A stretch of DNA of 32,884 bases from Sphingomonas sp. Its GTDB lineage: Bacteria; Pseudomonadota; Alphaproteobacteria; Sphingomonadales; Sphingomonadaceae. A program made the translations under genes and the position numbers. The stretch lies in assembly GCF_029239295.1 (NCBI RefSeq), contig NZ_JAQZBC010000008.1, forward strand, positions 122,812-155,695, given 5' to 3'. Below, piece by piece: positions 1 through 10,373 of this stretch. The notes beneath the pieces were generated by a model, which saw only the letters and a program-made list of their open reading frames with translations, was not told where the DNA came from and did not search any database. Within the stretch, counting starts at the first letter, position 1; every line of letters starts with the position of its first letter.

Positions 1-760
1 GTAGATCGCCGGCGAAAGGCGACAATTCGGCCGCGGGTGCGACTGGCGCATCCTCGACCGGCATATCTTCCGCTACGACCCCTTGGATCGGCGGGAGTTC
101 AGCAGGTACAGCCGCCTCTTCAACCGGGTCGGGCAAGGTTTCCGGCGAGGTTTCGTCCAGCACTTCGAACGAATAATCCTCGTCGGCAGCTTCGCTTTCT
201 TCGCTGCGGGCTGGCACCACGATCGTCACCAGCGGCGCTACCGGGCGGGCGGGTTCGCGCGGCACATCGGGGATGGCGATCGGATCGAAGGCGGCGAGCG
301 TCTGCTCCAGATCAGCCGGCAGCGGCAGATCGTCATCGAGCAAGGATCGACGAACCAGGCTGTCGATCGCCGGCAGCGGCGGCCCCAGATCCTCGTCGGC
401 GCGAATCGGCCAGCGGGGCGGATGATCGGGATGAGCGTCGGCGCGGCGCAACGCCGGCACGCGGCCGGACAGCGGACGGCGCAGCCGCATCATCGGTTTT
501 CCATCGCTCAGGCGCCAGGCGAGCGCGGCTGCAACGAGGAAGGGAAACAGCGCGATCAGCGCCAGCAAGGTGCGACCCGTCGCGCCGACTGGCGGGGCAG
601 CGGCCGGGATGAGGCTGGGCAAACCGAGTCGCCAGACCAGCAGATCGAAATTGGCGCGCGGCATGGCGGCGATCGATGCGGCGATGATGATGCCCGCGAC
701 GAGCAAAGCTGCCGGGACCAGATACCGTATCACGTCCGTGCCGTTGCGCTTTACGACCAT
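1..760 (-). CDS. Membrane protein of unknown function, partial (C-terminus off window)
   Basis: This minus-strand frame is open from an ATG at 760 to the left edge of the window, giving about 253 residues with no stop, so the C-terminus is missing. The first ~110 residues contain two hydrophobic stretches that look like membrane segments (about residues 13-33 and 73-90). A long Pro/Asp/Glu-rich tail with low complexity follows. The start lies inside the 3' end of the glycosyltransferase gene, a 10-bp overlap that suggests a single transcript and translational coupling. I do not recognise the family. The context suggests a part in surface polysaccharide or glycan export, but this is inference. 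Plus-strand ORFs over the same bases look like shadows of this frame. Confidence 0.7.
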   Translation of the reverse strand, partial: MVVKRNGTDVIRYLVPAALLVAGIIIAASIAAMPRANFDLLVWRLGLPSLIPAAAPPVGATGRTLLALIALFPFLVAAALAWRLSDGKPMMRLRRPLSGRVPALRRADAHPDHPPRWPIRADEDLGPPLPAIDSLVRRSLLDDDLPLPADLEQTLAAFDPIAIPDVPREPARPVAPLVTIVVPARSEESEAADEDYSFEVLDETSPETLPDPVEEAAVPAELPPIQGVVAEDMPVEDAPVAPAAELSPFAGDL

Positions 761-1968
761 GTGTCACCCTTGCCCGCGGCATCAATCAGCCGCCGATAGA
801 CCGGTTCGTAACGGGAAATATTTGAGGACCAGTTACGCTCCCGCTCGACAAAGGCGCGCGCAGCGGCGCGTCGATTGTCCCAGATCGACCGATCGGCGAG
901 CAGGCTGGCCAGCGCATCGGCGATCGCGGCCGGATCGTCGGCGGCGAACAGCGTGCCCGTTTCGCCATCACGGATCAGCTCGCGATGCCCGCCGACATCG
1001 GATGCCGCGACCAGCCGCCCCTGCGCCATCGCCTCCAGCGGCTTCAGCGGCGTGACGAGATCCGTCAGCCGCATCTTCTTTCGCGGATAAGCGAGGACGT
1101 CGACGAGGCTGTAATAACGCTCCACCTCCTGATGCGGCACGCGGCCGGCGAAGTGGATCCGGTCGGCCACCGGCGAGGCGGCAACCTGCGCGCGAAGCGC
1201 CGCCTCCATCGGTCCGCCACCCACCAGCAGCAGTTGCGCGCGGGGCCGCTGCGCGACCAAGTCGGGCATCGCCGAGACGAGGTCGTCCAACCCCTCATAA
1301 TCGTAGAAGCTGCCGATGAAGCCGATCACCTCGCCATCTAGGCCGAGCTGCTGCGCCAGCAGATCGTCGCGCGGCGGCGGATCGCCGAACAGCGCCATGT
1401 CGACACCGTTGGGTGAGACCATGATCTTGTCGGGCGCGACACCACGGGTGAGCAGATCGTCCCTCAACCCCTCGCAGATCACCGCCACCGCATCGGCGCG
1501 GCGGACCGCCCAGCTTTCGAGCGCGCGCGTGGCGCGGTAGCGGAGCGATCCTTCGGTGCCGGTCCCGTTGCCGACCGCCGCATCCTCCCAGAAGGCGCGG
1601 ATCTCATAGACGAGCGGCAGGCGAAGCCGTCGGCTCGCCCGCATCGCAGCCAGCGCATCCAGCACAGGTGAATGGGCGTGGATGATGTCGGGGCGGAAAT
1701 CGCGCGCGACCGCCAGGATCCGTCGCCCGAAGGCGGCGATCTCGGCCATCTCCGACAAGGGCGCGCGCAGTTTCATCGAGGGGCTGGTGCGGTGGAAGGT
1801 GATGCCATCGACCACCTCGGTCGCCGGCGCATCATGATGATGCCGCGGGCCAGTGACGGCGGCCACCTGCCATCCGCGGGCGAGCTGTGCCTTGACGATC
1901 GCGCGCGTGCGGAATGTATAACCGCTCTGCAGCGGCAGGCCGTGATCGAGGACGTGAAGGATACGCAT
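751..1968 (-). CDS. Exosortase A-associated family 4 glycosyltransferase
   Basis: This is a 405-residue GT-B fold glycosyltransferase of the GT4 type, expected to move a sugar from an activated donor onto a lipid-linked or surface glycan at the inner face of the membrane. The N-terminus MRILHVLDHGLPLQSGYTF resembles the exosortase A (PEP-CTERM) associated glycosyltransferases I know as TIGR04063. The C-terminal Rossmann half starts near residue 215 (GSFYDYEGLDDL). The GT4 donor-site signature PLKPLEAMAQG lies near residue 308. A GTG at 1971 is also possible, but ATG at 1968 gives the family-like start. The stop overlaps the start of the next minus-strand gene, and the gene is divergent from the O-glycosylation ligase locus. 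The exact sugar substrate cannot be read from sequence. Confidence 0.94.
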   Translation of the reverse strand: MRILHVLDHGLPLQSGYTFRTRAIVKAQLARGWQVAAVTGPRHHHDAPATEVVDGITFHRTSPSMKLRAPLSEMAEIAAFGRRILAVARDFRPDIIHAHSPVLDALAAMRASRRLRLPLVYEIRAFWEDAAVGNGTGTEGSLRYRATRALESWAVRRADAVAVICEGLRDDLLTRGVAPDKIMVSPNGVDMALFGDPPPRDDLLAQQLGLDGEVIGFIGSFYDYEGLDDLVSAMPDLVAQRPRAQLLLVGGGPMEAALRAQVAASPVADRIHFAGRVPHQEVERYYSLVDVLAYPRKKMRLTDLVTPLKPLEAMAQGRLVAASDVGGHRELIRDGETGTLFAADDPAAIADALASLLADRSIWDNRRAAARAFVERERNWSSNISRYEPVYRRLIDAAGKGDTWS

Positions 1969-2089
1969 CACGGCTGGCCTGCCACGCCGGCGCTTAACGG
2001 CACGTCAACTGCCACGCGCTAGGCAGAACCAACGCCATCCGGTGCCGCCACGATGGGCGGCGCCCCTCGGGATCGACCAGCACCGCGCC

Positions 2090-2227
2090 ATGATCGACAA
2101 TTTCGCCCTTGCGATCAGCCACGGTCTGCTGCTGCTGACGGCGTGGCTGCTGCTGCGCCGCGACGATCTCGACTCGGAGGACCCGGCGCCCAGCAAGACC
2201 CGCCCGGGACGCCGCCCACGTGCGTGA
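2090..2227 (+). CDS. 45-residue single-span membrane protein ahead of O-ligase
   Basis: A short frame from ATG 2090 to TGA 2227 encodes a 45-residue protein. It has one leucine-rich membrane segment (about residues 5-22, FALAISHGLLLLTAWLLL), then an acidic patch (RRDDLDSED) and a basic tail. Its last 8 bases overlap the GTG start of the O-glycosylation ligase, the arrangement expected of a translationally coupled pair. The hydrophobic segment and the overlap favour a real gene. An earlier in-frame ATG at 2042 would add an unlikely 16-residue leader. I do not know a function. It could be a small partner of the ligase or simply a leader peptide. Confidence 0.55.
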   Translation: MIDNFALAISHGLLLLTAWLLLRRDDLDSEDPAPSKTRPGRRPRA

Positions 2228-3572
2228 TCTCGCCTTCATCGGCTTTCTGGTCGCGTTGTTCGCATGCGGGTTCAAGCGCCCGTTCATCTTCGTGCTGACC
2301 TATATCTACATTGATATCGTCTCACCGCAGCGGATTACCTATTATCTGCTCAACAGCGTGCCGGTGTCGATGATCGCGGCCGGGCTGGCAGTACTCGGCT
2401 GGCTGGTGGTGGACGACAAGAAGGATTCGCGGTTCGCGCCGCGCCAGGCGCTGATCCTGCTCCTCCTGATCTACTGCGGCATCACCACCCGCAGCGCCGA
2501 TTTTCCGATCGATGCCCAAGGCAAATGGGAATGGGTGTGGAAGAACCTGGCCTTTGCTGCCTTCCTGCCGCTGACGCTGCGCACCCGGCTACGCATCGAG
2601 TCGCTGTTGTTGTTCGTGGTTCTGTCGGCCGCGTCGATCATCATCGTCGGCGGGATCAAGACGCTGGCATCGGGCGGCGGCTACGGCGAATTGAACCTGA
2701 TGGTGAGCAACAATTCGGGCCTGTACGAAGGCTCGATCATCTCCGCCGTATCGATCTCGCTGATCCCGATCATCCTGTGGCTGGGCAAATATGGCACCGT
2801 CTTCCGGCCGGACCGGTGGGTCTGGCTGTTTTGCGGTGCGCTGACCTTTGCCTGCCTGCTGATCCCGGTCGGCACATCGGCGCGTACCGGCCTGTTGTGC
2901 ATCGGCCTGCTGGCGGTGCTGATGCTGCGCGAGGTTAAGCGCAAGATGCTCTACGTCGCCGCGCTCGGGCTGGTCGGGGTGGCGGCCATCCCGTTCCTGC
3001 CGAGCGCGTTCAGCGAGCGGATGGGAACCATCAAGACCTATAAGGCGGACGAATCCGCCTCCACCCGCATCGCCGTGTGGAAGTGGACGATCGACTATGT
3101 GAAGGATCATCCGTTCGGTGGCGGGTTCGAAGCCTATCGCCAGAACCAGATCCGCTACGACACCGTCTCGGTCGAGGGCGAAGGCGCGAATCGCACCGTT
3201 CAGCGCAACCTGACCGTGGACAAGAGCCGCGCCTATCATTCCAGCTATTTCGAGATGCTGGGCGAGCAGGGTTATCCCGGGCTGGCGCTGTGGCTGCTGA
3301 TCAACGTCATCGGGCTGGTGCGGATGGAGGTGTTGCGCCGGCGCTATCGCGAGGGCGACTTTGCGTGGGCCGGCAGCCTGGCGGGAGCGTTGCAGAACGC
3401 GCAGCTGATCTACCTGCTGGGAGGGGCATTCGTGGGAATCGCATTCCAGTCGTTCCTGTTCATGCTGATCGGGGCGCAGATCGGGCTGGATACGTATCTG
3501 TCGCGCCGACGGGCCGAGACGGCGTGGCGCCCGATGCGAGGGTCGCCGGGCGAAGTAACCGCGCCAGCCTGA
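2220..3572 (+). CDS. Exosortase A-associated O-glycosylation ligase (Wzy/WaaL-like)
   Basis: This is a polytopic membrane protein of about 450 residues with roughly 10-12 hydrophobic segments. The start MRDLAFIGFLVALF matches the probable O-glycosylation ligases of exosortase A systems (TIGR03097 as I recall it). A Wzy_C/O-antigen ligase-type region is visible: GTSARTGLL near residue 220, and AYHSSYFEMLGEQGYPG near residue 337, where family members carry a conserved His before a Gly-rich turn. The family is thought to transfer preassembled glycan to protein or polymer acceptors on the periplasmic side. The start codon is GTG, overlapping the small membrane-protein gene. The exosortase itself is not in the window, so the assignment rests on family resemblance and on the neighbouring glycosyltransferase. 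Confidence 0.92.
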   Translation: MRDLAFIGFLVALFACGFKRPFIFVLTYIYIDIVSPQRITYYLLNSVPVSMIAAGLAVLGWLVVDDKKDSRFAPRQALILLLLIYCGITTRSADFPIDAQGKWEWVWKNLAFAAFLPLTLRTRLRIESLLLFVVLSAASIIIVGGIKTLASGGGYGELNLMVSNNSGLYEGSIISAVSISLIPIILWLGKYGTVFRPDRWVWLFCGALTFACLLIPVGTSARTGLLCIGLLAVLMLREVKRKMLYVAALGLVGVAAIPFLPSAFSERMGTIKTYKADESASTRIAVWKWTIDYVKDHPFGGGFEAYRQNQIRYDTVSVEGEGANRTVQRNLTVDKSRAYHSSYFEMLGEQGYPGLALWLLINVIGLVRMEVLRRRYREGDFAWAGSLAGALQNAQLIYLLGGAFVGIAFQSFLFMLIGAQIGLDTYLSRRRAETAWRPMRGSPGEVTAPA

Positions 3573-3729
3573 CTTGACACCTTCCCCCCACCACTGACCG
3601 CTGCTATCGCCCGCTGCGACGTCTCGCTCACGCCCGCCCGGGCGCGCTCGCGCGAGAGGCGCGACTCTCCGCGCTTCTTGCTTCCCCGCCGCGCCCGAGG
3701 CTGGCCGCACTTATGGGGAAAGGACCCAC

Positions 3730-6402
3730 ATGACCGCCATCGGCCACGATACGCTCAAGGCCCGCCGCACGCTGCAAGCCGGCGGCAAGTCCTATGATTA
3801 TTACGCGCTGGAGGTTGCCGCCGAGAAGTTCGGCGACATTTCGCGCCTGCCCTTCTCGATGAAGGTGCTGCTGGAGAACATGCTGCGCTTCGAGGACGGC
3901 AAGACCGTCACGCCGGAGGACGTGCAGGCAGTCGTCGACTGGCAGAAGGAGCGCCGCTCCGACCGCGAGATCCAGTATCGCCCCGCGCGCGTGCTGATGC
4001 AGGATTTCACCGGCGTTCCGTGCGTCGTCGACCTTGCCGCGATGCGCGATGCGATCACCAAGCTGGGCGGTGACGCAGCCAAGATCAACCCGCAGGTCCC
4101 CGTCCACCTCGTCATCGACCACTCGGTCATGGTGGACGAGTTCGGCACGCCCAAGGCATTCGAGGACAACGTCGACCTCGAGTATCAGCGCAATTCCGAG
4201 CGTTATGAGTTCCTGAAGTGGGGCTCCAAGGCGCTCGATAACTTCAAGGTCGTCCCGCCGGGCACCGGCATCTGCCACCAGGTGAACCTGGAGTATGTCG
4301 CGCAGACCGTCTGGGCGTCCACCGAGAGCGGCGGATCCGCGATGATCGCCTATCCCGACACCTGCGTCGGCACCGACAGCCACACCACGATGGTGAACGG
4401 CCTGGGCGTGCTGGGCTGGGGCGTCGGTGGCATCGAGGCAGAGGCCGCGATGCTCGGCCAGCCAGTATCGATGCTAATCCCCGAAGTCGTCGGCTTCAAG
4501 CTGACCGGCGCGCTGCGCGAGGGCATCACTGCCACCGACCTGGTGCTGACCGTCACACAGATGCTGCGCGCCAAGGGCGTCGTCGGCCGCTTCGTGGAGT
4601 TCTACGGCCCGGGCCTCGACCAGATGACGCTGGCCGACCGTGCGACGATCGCCAACATGGCGCCGGAATATGGCGCGACCTGCGGCTTCTTCCCGATCGA
4701 CAACAAGACGATCGACTACATGAAGCTGACTGCCCGCCCGGCCGAGACGATCGCGCTGGTCGAAGCATATGCCAAGGCGAACGGCTTCTGGCGCGACGCC
4801 AACACGCCGGACCCGGTGTTCACCGACACGCTGGAGCTCGACATGGGCTCGGTCGTGCCCTCGCTCGCCGGGCCGAAGCGTCCGCAGGACAAGGTCGCGC
4901 TCGACCAGGTGGACGACGTGTTCAACGCCGACCTCAGCAAGGTGTACAGCAAGGCCGAACCGAAGCGCGTCGAAGTGGCCGACCGCGGCCATGACATCGG
5001 CGACGGCGACGTCGTGATCGCCGCGATCACCAGCTGCACCAACACGTCGAACCCGTCGGTGCTGGTTGCCGCGGGCCTCGTCGCTCGCAAGGCGCGCGCG
5101 CTGGGCCTGAAGCCGAAGCCCTGGGTCAAGACGTCGCTGTCGCCGGGTTCGCAGGTCGTCACCGACTATCTCGTGAAATCGGGTCTGCAGGACGATTTCG
5201 ACGCCATGGGGTTCAACCTCACCGGCTATGGTTGCATGACCTGCATCGGTAACTCGGGGCCCCTCGCGGCGCCGATCAGCAGCGCGATCAACGAGAACGA
5301 CCTGGTCGTCGCCTCGGTCCTGTCGGGCAACCGCAACTTCGAGGGCCGGGTGTCGCCGGACGCGCGCGCGAACTTCCTCGCCTCGCCGCCGCTCGTCGTC
5401 GCCTATGCACTGAAGGGCACCGTCACCACCGACATGAACCAGACGCCGATCGGCGAAGGGACGAACGGCCCGGTGTACCTCAAGGACATCTGGCCTTCGA
5501 ACCAGGAAGTGTCGGAGCTGATGACGGCCAACATCGACGACGACATGTTCCGTACCCGCTACGGCAACGTGTATGAGGGCGATGCCAAGTGGCGCGCGAT
5601 CGACGTGACCGTTTCGGACACCTACAGCTGGCCCGCCGCATCGACCTACATTGCCAACCCGCCGTATTTCGAGGGCATGGAAATGACCCCGGCGCCGGTA
5701 ACCGACATCATCGATGCGAAGCCGCTGGCGATCCTGGGCGATTCGATCACCACCGATCACATCTCCCCGGCCGGCTCGATCAAGGCTGACAGCCCGGCGG
5801 GCGCGTGGCTGATGGAGCGCCAGGTGTCGAAGACCGACTTCAACAGCTATGGCTCGCGTCGCGGCAACGACCAGGTGATGGTCCGCGGCACCTTCGCCAA
5901 CATTCGCATCAAGAACGAGATGGTGCCGGGGATCGAAGGCGGCATGAGCCGCTATGGCGCCGAAATCATGCCGATCTACGACGTTGCGATGCGCCACAAG
6001 GCGGATGGCACGCCGATGGTCGTGGTTGCGGGCAAGGAATATGGCACCGGCTCGTCGCGTGACTGGGCAGCGAAGGGCACCAACCTGCTCGGCGTGCGCG
6101 CAGTGATCGCGGAAAGCTTCGAGCGTATTCACCGGTCGAACCTGGTCGGCATGGGCGTCCTGCCGCTCCAGTTCGCCGAGGGTGTGACGCGCGAGACGCT
6201 GAAGCTGACCGGCGACGAGACGTTCACGATCCACAATGTCGCTGGCCTGCGCCCGCGTCAGACGGTAACCGTGACGCTGACCCGCAAGGACGGCTCGACC
6301 GAGACGTTCGAGACGCTGTGCCGTATCGATACCGTCAACGAGCTGGAGTATTTCCTGAACGGCGGCATCCTGCAGTACGTGCTGCGCAACCTGGCCGCGT
6401 GA
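3730..6402 (+). CDS. acnA: Aconitate hydratase A
   Basis: This 890-residue aconitase interconverts citrate and isocitrate through cis-aconitate in the TCA cycle, in the cytoplasm. The three [4Fe-4S] ligands are visible: Cys436 in SCTNTSNPS, and Cys502 and Cys505 in [10 protein letters not shown]. The length and arrangement fit bacterial AcnA/IRP-type enzymes, with the swivel domain C-terminal ([15 protein letters not shown] near residue 670, [15 protein letters not shown] near 770). The start ATG follows a purine-rich GGGGAAAGGA site. The gene is monocistronic in appearance: about 157 bp of GC-rich leader precede it and a compound terminator follows. A 666-residue open frame on the opposite strand is a codon-composition shadow. 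Confidence 0.99.
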   Translation: MTAIGHDTLKARRTLQAGGKSYDYYALEVAAEKFGDISRLPFSMKVLLENMLRFEDGKTVTPEDVQAVVDWQKERRSDREIQYRPARVLMQDFTGVPCVVDLAAMRDAITKLGGDAAKINPQVPVHLVIDHSVMVDEFGTPKAFEDNVDLEYQRNSERYEFLKWGSKALDNFKVVPPGTGICHQVNLEYVAQTVWASTESGGSAMIAYPDTCVGTDSHTTMVNGLGVLGWGVGGIEAEAAMLGQPVSMLIPEVVGFKLTGALREGITATDLVLTVTQMLRAKGVVGRFVEFYGPGLDQMTLADRATIANMAPEYGATCGFFPIDNKTIDYMKLTARPAETIALVEAYAKANGFWRDANTPDPVFTDTLELDMGSVVPSLAGPKRPQDKVALDQVDDVFNADLSKVYSKAEPKRVEVADRGHDIGDGDVVIAAITSCTNTSNPSVLVAAGLVARKARALGLKPKPWVKTSLSPGSQVVTDYLVKSGLQDDFDAMGFNLTGYGCMTCIGNSGPLAAPISSAINENDLVVASVLSGNRNFEGRVSPDARANFLASPPLVVAYALKGTVTTDMNQTPIGEGTNGPVYLKDIWPSNQEVSELMTANIDDDMFRTRYGNVYEGDAKWRAIDVTVSDTYSWPAASTYIANPPYFEGMEMTPAPVTDIIDAKPLAILGDSITTDHISPAGSIKADSPAGAWLMERQVSKTDFNSYGSRRGNDQVMVRGTFANIRIKNEMVPGIEGGMSRYGAEIMPIYDVAMRHKADGTPMVVVAGKEYGTGSSRDWAAKGTNLLGVRAVIAESFERIHRSNLVGMGVLPLQFAEGVTRETLKLTGDETFTIHNVAGLRPRQTVTVTLTRKDGSTETFETLCRIDTVNELEYFLNGGILQYVLRNLAA

Positions 6403-6409
6403 TCGCGGC

Positions 6410-6466
6410 CCCTGCCCTCCCCGCGCGGGAGGGCAGGGTTTCGCTTCCTTCCCCTCGGGGAGGAAG
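6410..6466 (+). terminator. acnA terminator: two consecutive GC-rich hairpins
   Basis: Eight bases after the acnA stop, a 12-bp perfect stem with a 5-base loop (6410-6438, arms CCCTGCCCTCCC and GGGAGGGCAGGG) is followed by TTTCGCTTCC. A second hairpin follows at 6444-6466, with outer arms CTTCC/GGAAG and inner TCCCC/GGGGA. The first has the stem and T tract expected of an intrinsic terminator, although the T run is short. Confidence 0.7.
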
Positions 6467-6475
6467 ACAGGCATG

Positions 6476-6515
6476 AAAAAAGGGCTAGGCGTTCTGGACG
6501 CCTCGCCCTTTTTTT
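6476..6515. terminator. Bidirectional intrinsic terminator between acnA and the anchor protein gene
   Basis: The sequence reads A6-GGGC-T-AGGCGT, a 5-base loop, then ACGCCT-C-GCCC-T7. The A tract on one side and T tract on the other make it a terminator for both directions, fitting the convergent acnA (plus) and choice-of-anchor A gene (minus). The single T/C mismatch in the middle of the stem is minor. Confidence 0.85.
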
Positions 6516-6537
6516 ATCCGTTGTCTGTGGAGGGTCG

Positions 6538-7578
6538 TCAGGCGCCTGCGTGGCGGCGGCGGCGCATCATCCACAGGCCGATCGCGCCCAGCGCGAAGAG
6601 GCCAGCAGCCTCGCCCGGGATCGGTGTCGGCGAGCCGCCACCGCCCGGCGGGCCGGCCGGTGGATTATAGCTACCGACATAGGTGCCGAGGTGGAACTCG
6701 CCGTTCTGCACGAGGCTGCCAAACACCGCGGAGCCTTCGATGTAATTGCCCGTCGTCGCCGCCGCGCCGGGCGCCAGCACCGATCCGCCCCATGCCGTGG
6801 TGGCATCGACCTTCTGCGCGTCGACCAGGTTCCAGATCACATGCTTGCCGAGCCCGGTGGTGCCGCCGAGGAAATTATCGTTGAGCGTCACGTTCGCGCC
6901 GGTGACGTTGACGATCGCCGTGTCGGCGCCGTTGAGGTTGAACTTGATCTCGCCAATCCGATCGAGATCGGCGGCGGTGATGTTGAACACCGCCACGCCC
7001 TGCGCATCCGGCCGCGCATCGAACGTGCCGCGATTGCCGCTGATCGTCAGGTTGCTGTTCGAGGACATGCCGCCGAAGGTGCGCGACAGCTCGCCCATGC
7101 TGCTGGCGATCAGGCTGCCCTGCTGCTTCAGGTTGACGAGGAAGGACGGATCGCTCGCGGCGAGGCCCGAGGTCACCGTGTTCTGGTTGACGTTGGTGTT
7201 GGCGATCGTGCCGCCGACCTTCACCGTCTGCGGCGCGCCGTTCAGGTTGAAGCCGCTGTTGACGTTGCCGCCGACAACCGCGCCCGATCCGCCGTTCAGG
7301 TTCTTGTGCGATCCATTGACGTCACCCACCACCGTCAGGCCAGTGACGTTATAGGGCGAGGGTTCCGGGGTGCGGATCTGATAGTTGGACGAATTGCCGT
7401 TGAGGTTGCCGCCAACGAAGGTGCGGCCCTCTACCTCGGACGAGGAAGTGAGATCGCCGAGGACCACGAGGTTCCAGGTACGCAGGACATCGAGGCCAAC
7501 GATCGACTGGGCACTCGCCGGCGCGGCCGTAGCGAGCGCTGCGACCATGGCGAGAACCGAAACCTTAACGCGCGTCAT
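6538..7578 (-). CDS. Secreted choice-of-anchor A family protein with PEP-CTERM-like tail
   Basis: This 346-residue protein starts with a clear signal peptide (basic MTRVKV, hydrophobic core, cleavage after APASAQ around residue 24). The body is Asn/Gly-rich, with repeated GGNLNG and VGGNVNSG motifs typical of the choice-of-anchor A domain (TIGR04215 from memory). The last ~30 residues are proline-rich (GGGSPTPIPGEA), then a hydrophobic span, then RRRRHAGA. This is the tripartite layout of PEP-CTERM sorting signals, although the core reads PGEA rather than PEP. Such tails are cut by exosortase, which fits the exosortase A-associated genes 3-5 kb upstream. GGAG lies eight bases before the ATG. 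It probably sits on the cell surface or in extracellular matrix. The ligand is unknown. Confidence 0.9.
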   Translation of the reverse strand: MTRVKVSVLAMVAALATAAPASAQSIVGLDVLRTWNLVVLGDLTSSSEVEGRTFVGGNLNGNSSNYQIRTPEPSPYNVTGLTVVGDVNGSHKNLNGGSGAVVGGNVNSGFNLNGAPQTVKVGGTIANTNVNQNTVTSGLAASDPSFLVNLKQQGSLIASSMGELSRTFGGMSSNSNLTISGNRGTFDARPDAQGVAVFNITAADLDRIGEIKFNLNGADTAIVNVTGANVTLNDNFLGGTTGLGKHVIWNLVDAQKVDATTAWGGSVLAPGAAATTGNYIEGSAVFGSLVQNGEFHLGTYVGSYNPPAGPPGGGGSPTPIPGEAAGLFALGAIGLWMMRRRRHAGA

Positions 7579-7684
7579 TTCAACTCCAACGAAACAGGGG
7601 GTCCGTTACGATGGCAATACAAGCGCCGCCAGCTTTCGTCCGCGGCAGCTGTCCCAGTTAGGGAAATGCCACCGACGGACGGGA

Positions 7685-10333
7685 TCAGCCGAGCCGCGCC
7701 AAGGCGGCCGCGAGCCGATCTGCTTCCGCTGATTTTTCCGCATGATCGGCGCGGGCCTTCTCCACCGCCTCGGGCTTCGCGCGCTCGACGAAGCTCGGGT
7801 TGTTGAGGCGCCCGGCCAGCCCGTCACGCTCCTTCTGGGCCGCGGCAATCGCTTTGGCGAGGCGGGTGCGCTCAGCGGCGAGATCGATCACGTCGCCCAG
7901 CGCGATGCGGAACGTGGCTTCATCCACCACCACCTGCGCCGTGCCGCCCGACACTTCGCCCGGATCGATCCGCGCGAGGCGAGCGACCGTCGCGGCGTTG
8001 CGTTCGAGGCGCGCCTGCGTCTCGGCGTTCGCATCCGTCACCGCATAGGGTAGCCGGGCGCCCGGAGGCACGTTCAGTTCGGTGCGGCTGGAGCGCACTT
8101 CGCTGACGAGGCGGATCAGCCAGTCGATCTCCTGCGCGGCGGCCGGATCGATCGCACGCGCGTCAGCCATCGGCCAGTGCGCGACGATCAGGTCATGCTC
8201 GCGGGGCGCGAGCGCGTGCCACAGTTCCTCGGTGATGAACGGCATGAACGGGTGGAGGACGACGAGGATCTGATCGAGCACCCAGCCGGCGACCGCCTTC
8301 GTCTCGTCATCGATCGAACCCTTGATGAGTTCGAGATACCAGTCGCAGAACTGACTCCAGACGAACTGGTAGATCGCGTTCGCCGCGGCATCGAAGCGGT
8401 ATTCGCCCAGCGCCAAGTCGACCGACTGGATCGCCTTGATCGCCTCGCCAATGATCCACTTGTTGACCGGGTGGGTCGCCGCCGGCGGCTCCAGCGTGGT
8501 CGATCCGCCGATGCCGTTCGACTGGCAGAAACGGCTGGCGTTCCACAGCTTGGTCGCGAAGTTGCGATAGCCCTCGACCCGCTTCTCATCCATCTTGATG
8601 TCGCGGCCCTGGCTTTCCATCGCCGCCATGAAGAAGCGCATCGCATCCGCGCCGTACTTGTCGATCAGGCCGAGCGGATCGACGGTATTGCCCTTGGACT
8701 TGGACATCTTCGCGCCGTCCGCCGCGCGGACCAGGCCGTGCAGGTAGAGCGTGCGGAAGGGAACGTCCTTCATGAAGTGCATACCCTGCATCATCATGCG
8801 GGCATCCCAGAAGAACAGGATGTCGAAGCCCGAGATCAGCACGTCATTGGGATAGCGCCCGCCGAGCGTGGGGTCGGTGTTCTCCGGCCAGCCCATGGTG
8901 GCGAAGGGCCACAGCGCGGAGGAGAACCATGTGTCGAGCACGTCGGGATCGCGCGTCAGGGCAACGCCCTCGCCCGCCTGCGCCTGCGCCTCGGCCTCGG
9001 TTTCGGCGACATAGGCCTTGCCGTCCGCGTCGAACCACGCCGGGATCTGGTGGCCCCACCACAATTGGCGGCTGACGCACCACGGCTGGATGTTCTCCAT
9101 CCAGTTGAAGTAGGTTTTCTCCCACGTCTTGGGGACGAGGCGGATGGCGCCGGACTTCACCGCCTCGATCGCGGGCTGAGCCAGCGTCTTGGCGTCGACA
9201 TACCATTGGTCGGTCAGCCACGGCTCGATGACCACGCCCGAGCGATCGCCGAACGGCGTCTGGATTGTGCGCGGCTCGGCGTCATGCTCGACGCCTTCCT
9301 TGTCGATGTGCGGCACGAGGACGCCATCGGCCTTGAGCCGGGCGACCACCGCCTTGCGCGCGTCGGCCGTCGACAGCCCCAGGAACTCGGCCGGGATCAG
9401 GCCGTCCGCGGTTTGCGTGACGTTGGCCTTGGCATCGAGCATGTTGAGCATCTCGCCCGCCTTCATGCCGGCGCGCTTGCCCACCTCGAAATCGTTGAAG
9501 TCATGCCCCGGCGTGATCTTCACCGCGCCGGTGCCGAGCGACGGATCGGCATGTTCGTCGGCGATCACCGGGATCAGGCGGCCAGTGATCGGCAGCCTGA
9601 TCTGCTTGCCGATCATGTCCTTGTACCGCGCGTCCTCAGGATGCACCGCGACGGCCATGTCGGCGAGCATCGTCTCCGGGCGCGTCGTGGCGACGGTGAT
9701 CGTTCCCGAGCCGTCGGCGAGCGAGTAACGGATCTGCCAGAAGCTGCCCTTCACCTCGCGCGTCTCGACCTCGAGATCGCTGATCGCCGTGCCGAGGCCC
9801 GGATCCCAGTTCACGAGGCGCTTGTCGCGATAGAGCAGGCCCTGGCGGTGAAGCTCGACGAAGACCTTGAGCACGGCCTTCGAGAAGCCCTCGTCCATAG
9901 TGAACCGCTCGTTCGCCCAGTCCATCGAGCAGCCGAGACGACGCAGCTGGCCGGTGATCTGGCCGCCGCTCTCCGCCTTCCATTCCCACACCTTGGCGAC
10001 GAACTCGTCGCGGGTGAAATCGGTGCGCTTCTGCTGCTTGAGCGCCATCTGCCGCTCGACCACCATCTGCGTGGCGATGCCGGCGTGATCGGTGCCGACC
10101 ACCCAAAGCGCGTCCTTGCCCTTCAGCCGCGCGTGGCGCGTCAGGATATCCTGCAGCGTGTTGTCGAGCGCGTGGCCGATGTGGAGCGAGCCGGTGACGT
10201 TAGGCGGCGGATTGACGATCGTCCACGGCTCCGCGCCGGGACGCTCGGGACGGAACAGGCCGTTCTCCTCCCAATGGCTGTACCAGCGGGATTCGATCGC
10301 GGCGGGGTCAAAGGTCTTGGGAAGCTCGCTCAT
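7685..10333 (-). CDS. valS: Valine--tRNA ligase
   Basis: This 882-residue class Ia aminoacyl-tRNA synthetase charges tRNA-Val in the cytoplasm. The HIGH signature is at residues 51-54 within [16 protein letters not shown], and the KMSKS loop ([12 protein letters not shown]) is near residue 542. An editing (CP1) insertion lies between them, with an anticodon-binding domain after KMSKS. The C-terminal ~65 residues form the Ala/Lys/Glu-rich coiled-coil arm characteristic of ValRS ([19 protein letters not shown] onward). Length and order are normal and I see no disruption. It lies 40 bp downstream of the toxin-like gene on the same strand. The 750-residue open frame on the plus strand is a shadow. 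Confidence 0.99.
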   Translation of the reverse strand: MSELPKTFDPAAIESRWYSHWEENGLFRPERPGAEPWTIVNPPPNVTGSLHIGHALDNTLQDILTRHARLKGKDALWVVGTDHAGIATQMVVERQMALKQQKRTDFTRDEFVAKVWEWKAESGGQITGQLRRLGCSMDWANERFTMDEGFSKAVLKVFVELHRQGLLYRDKRLVNWDPGLGTAISDLEVETREVKGSFWQIRYSLADGSGTITVATTRPETMLADMAVAVHPEDARYKDMIGKQIRLPITGRLIPVIADEHADPSLGTGAVKITPGHDFNDFEVGKRAGMKAGEMLNMLDAKANVTQTADGLIPAEFLGLSTADARKAVVARLKADGVLVPHIDKEGVEHDAEPRTIQTPFGDRSGVVIEPWLTDQWYVDAKTLAQPAIEAVKSGAIRLVPKTWEKTYFNWMENIQPWCVSRQLWWGHQIPAWFDADGKAYVAETEAEAQAQAGEGVALTRDPDVLDTWFSSALWPFATMGWPENTDPTLGGRYPNDVLISGFDILFFWDARMMMQGMHFMKDVPFRTLYLHGLVRAADGAKMSKSKGNTVDPLGLIDKYGADAMRFFMAAMESQGRDIKMDEKRVEGYRNFATKLWNASRFCQSNGIGGSTTLEPPAATHPVNKWIIGEAIKAIQSVDLALGEYRFDAAANAIYQFVWSQFCDWYLELIKGSIDDETKAVAGWVLDQILVVLHPFMPFITEELWHALAPREHDLIVAHWPMADARAIDPAAAQEIDWLIRLVSEVRSSRTELNVPPGARLPYAVTDANAETQARLERNAATVARLARIDPGEVSGGTAQVVVDEATFRIALGDVIDLAAERTRLAKAIAAAQKERDGLAGRLNNPSFVERAKPEAVEKARADHAEKSAEADRLAAALARLG

Positions 10334-10373
10334 GTCGCGAGCATTAGCGTCGCCGCGCGAAAACCAGAAGTAG

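Noticed and set aside
37..799. Plus-strand ORFs (191 and 238 codons) and a 150-codon minus-strand ORF in another frame
   Set aside because: They overlap the longer minus-strand frame that is coupled to the glycosyltransferase and has membrane-segment structure. Their products are Arg-rich and look like shadows.
3574..3610. TTGACA at 3574 as an acnA promoter
   Set aside because: No good -10 box at normal spacing. The nearest TATC-like sequence is about 23 bases away.
2589..3710. 373-codon minus-strand open frame opposite the O-ligase
   Set aside because: Product is Arg/Gln/His-rich, no motif. The plus strand encodes a polytopic membrane protein.
4474..6474. 666-codon minus-strand open frame opposite acnA
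   Set aside because: Antisense to a full-length aconitase. Composition (His/Arg/Asp/Val-rich) is that of a GC-rich shadow, with no motif.
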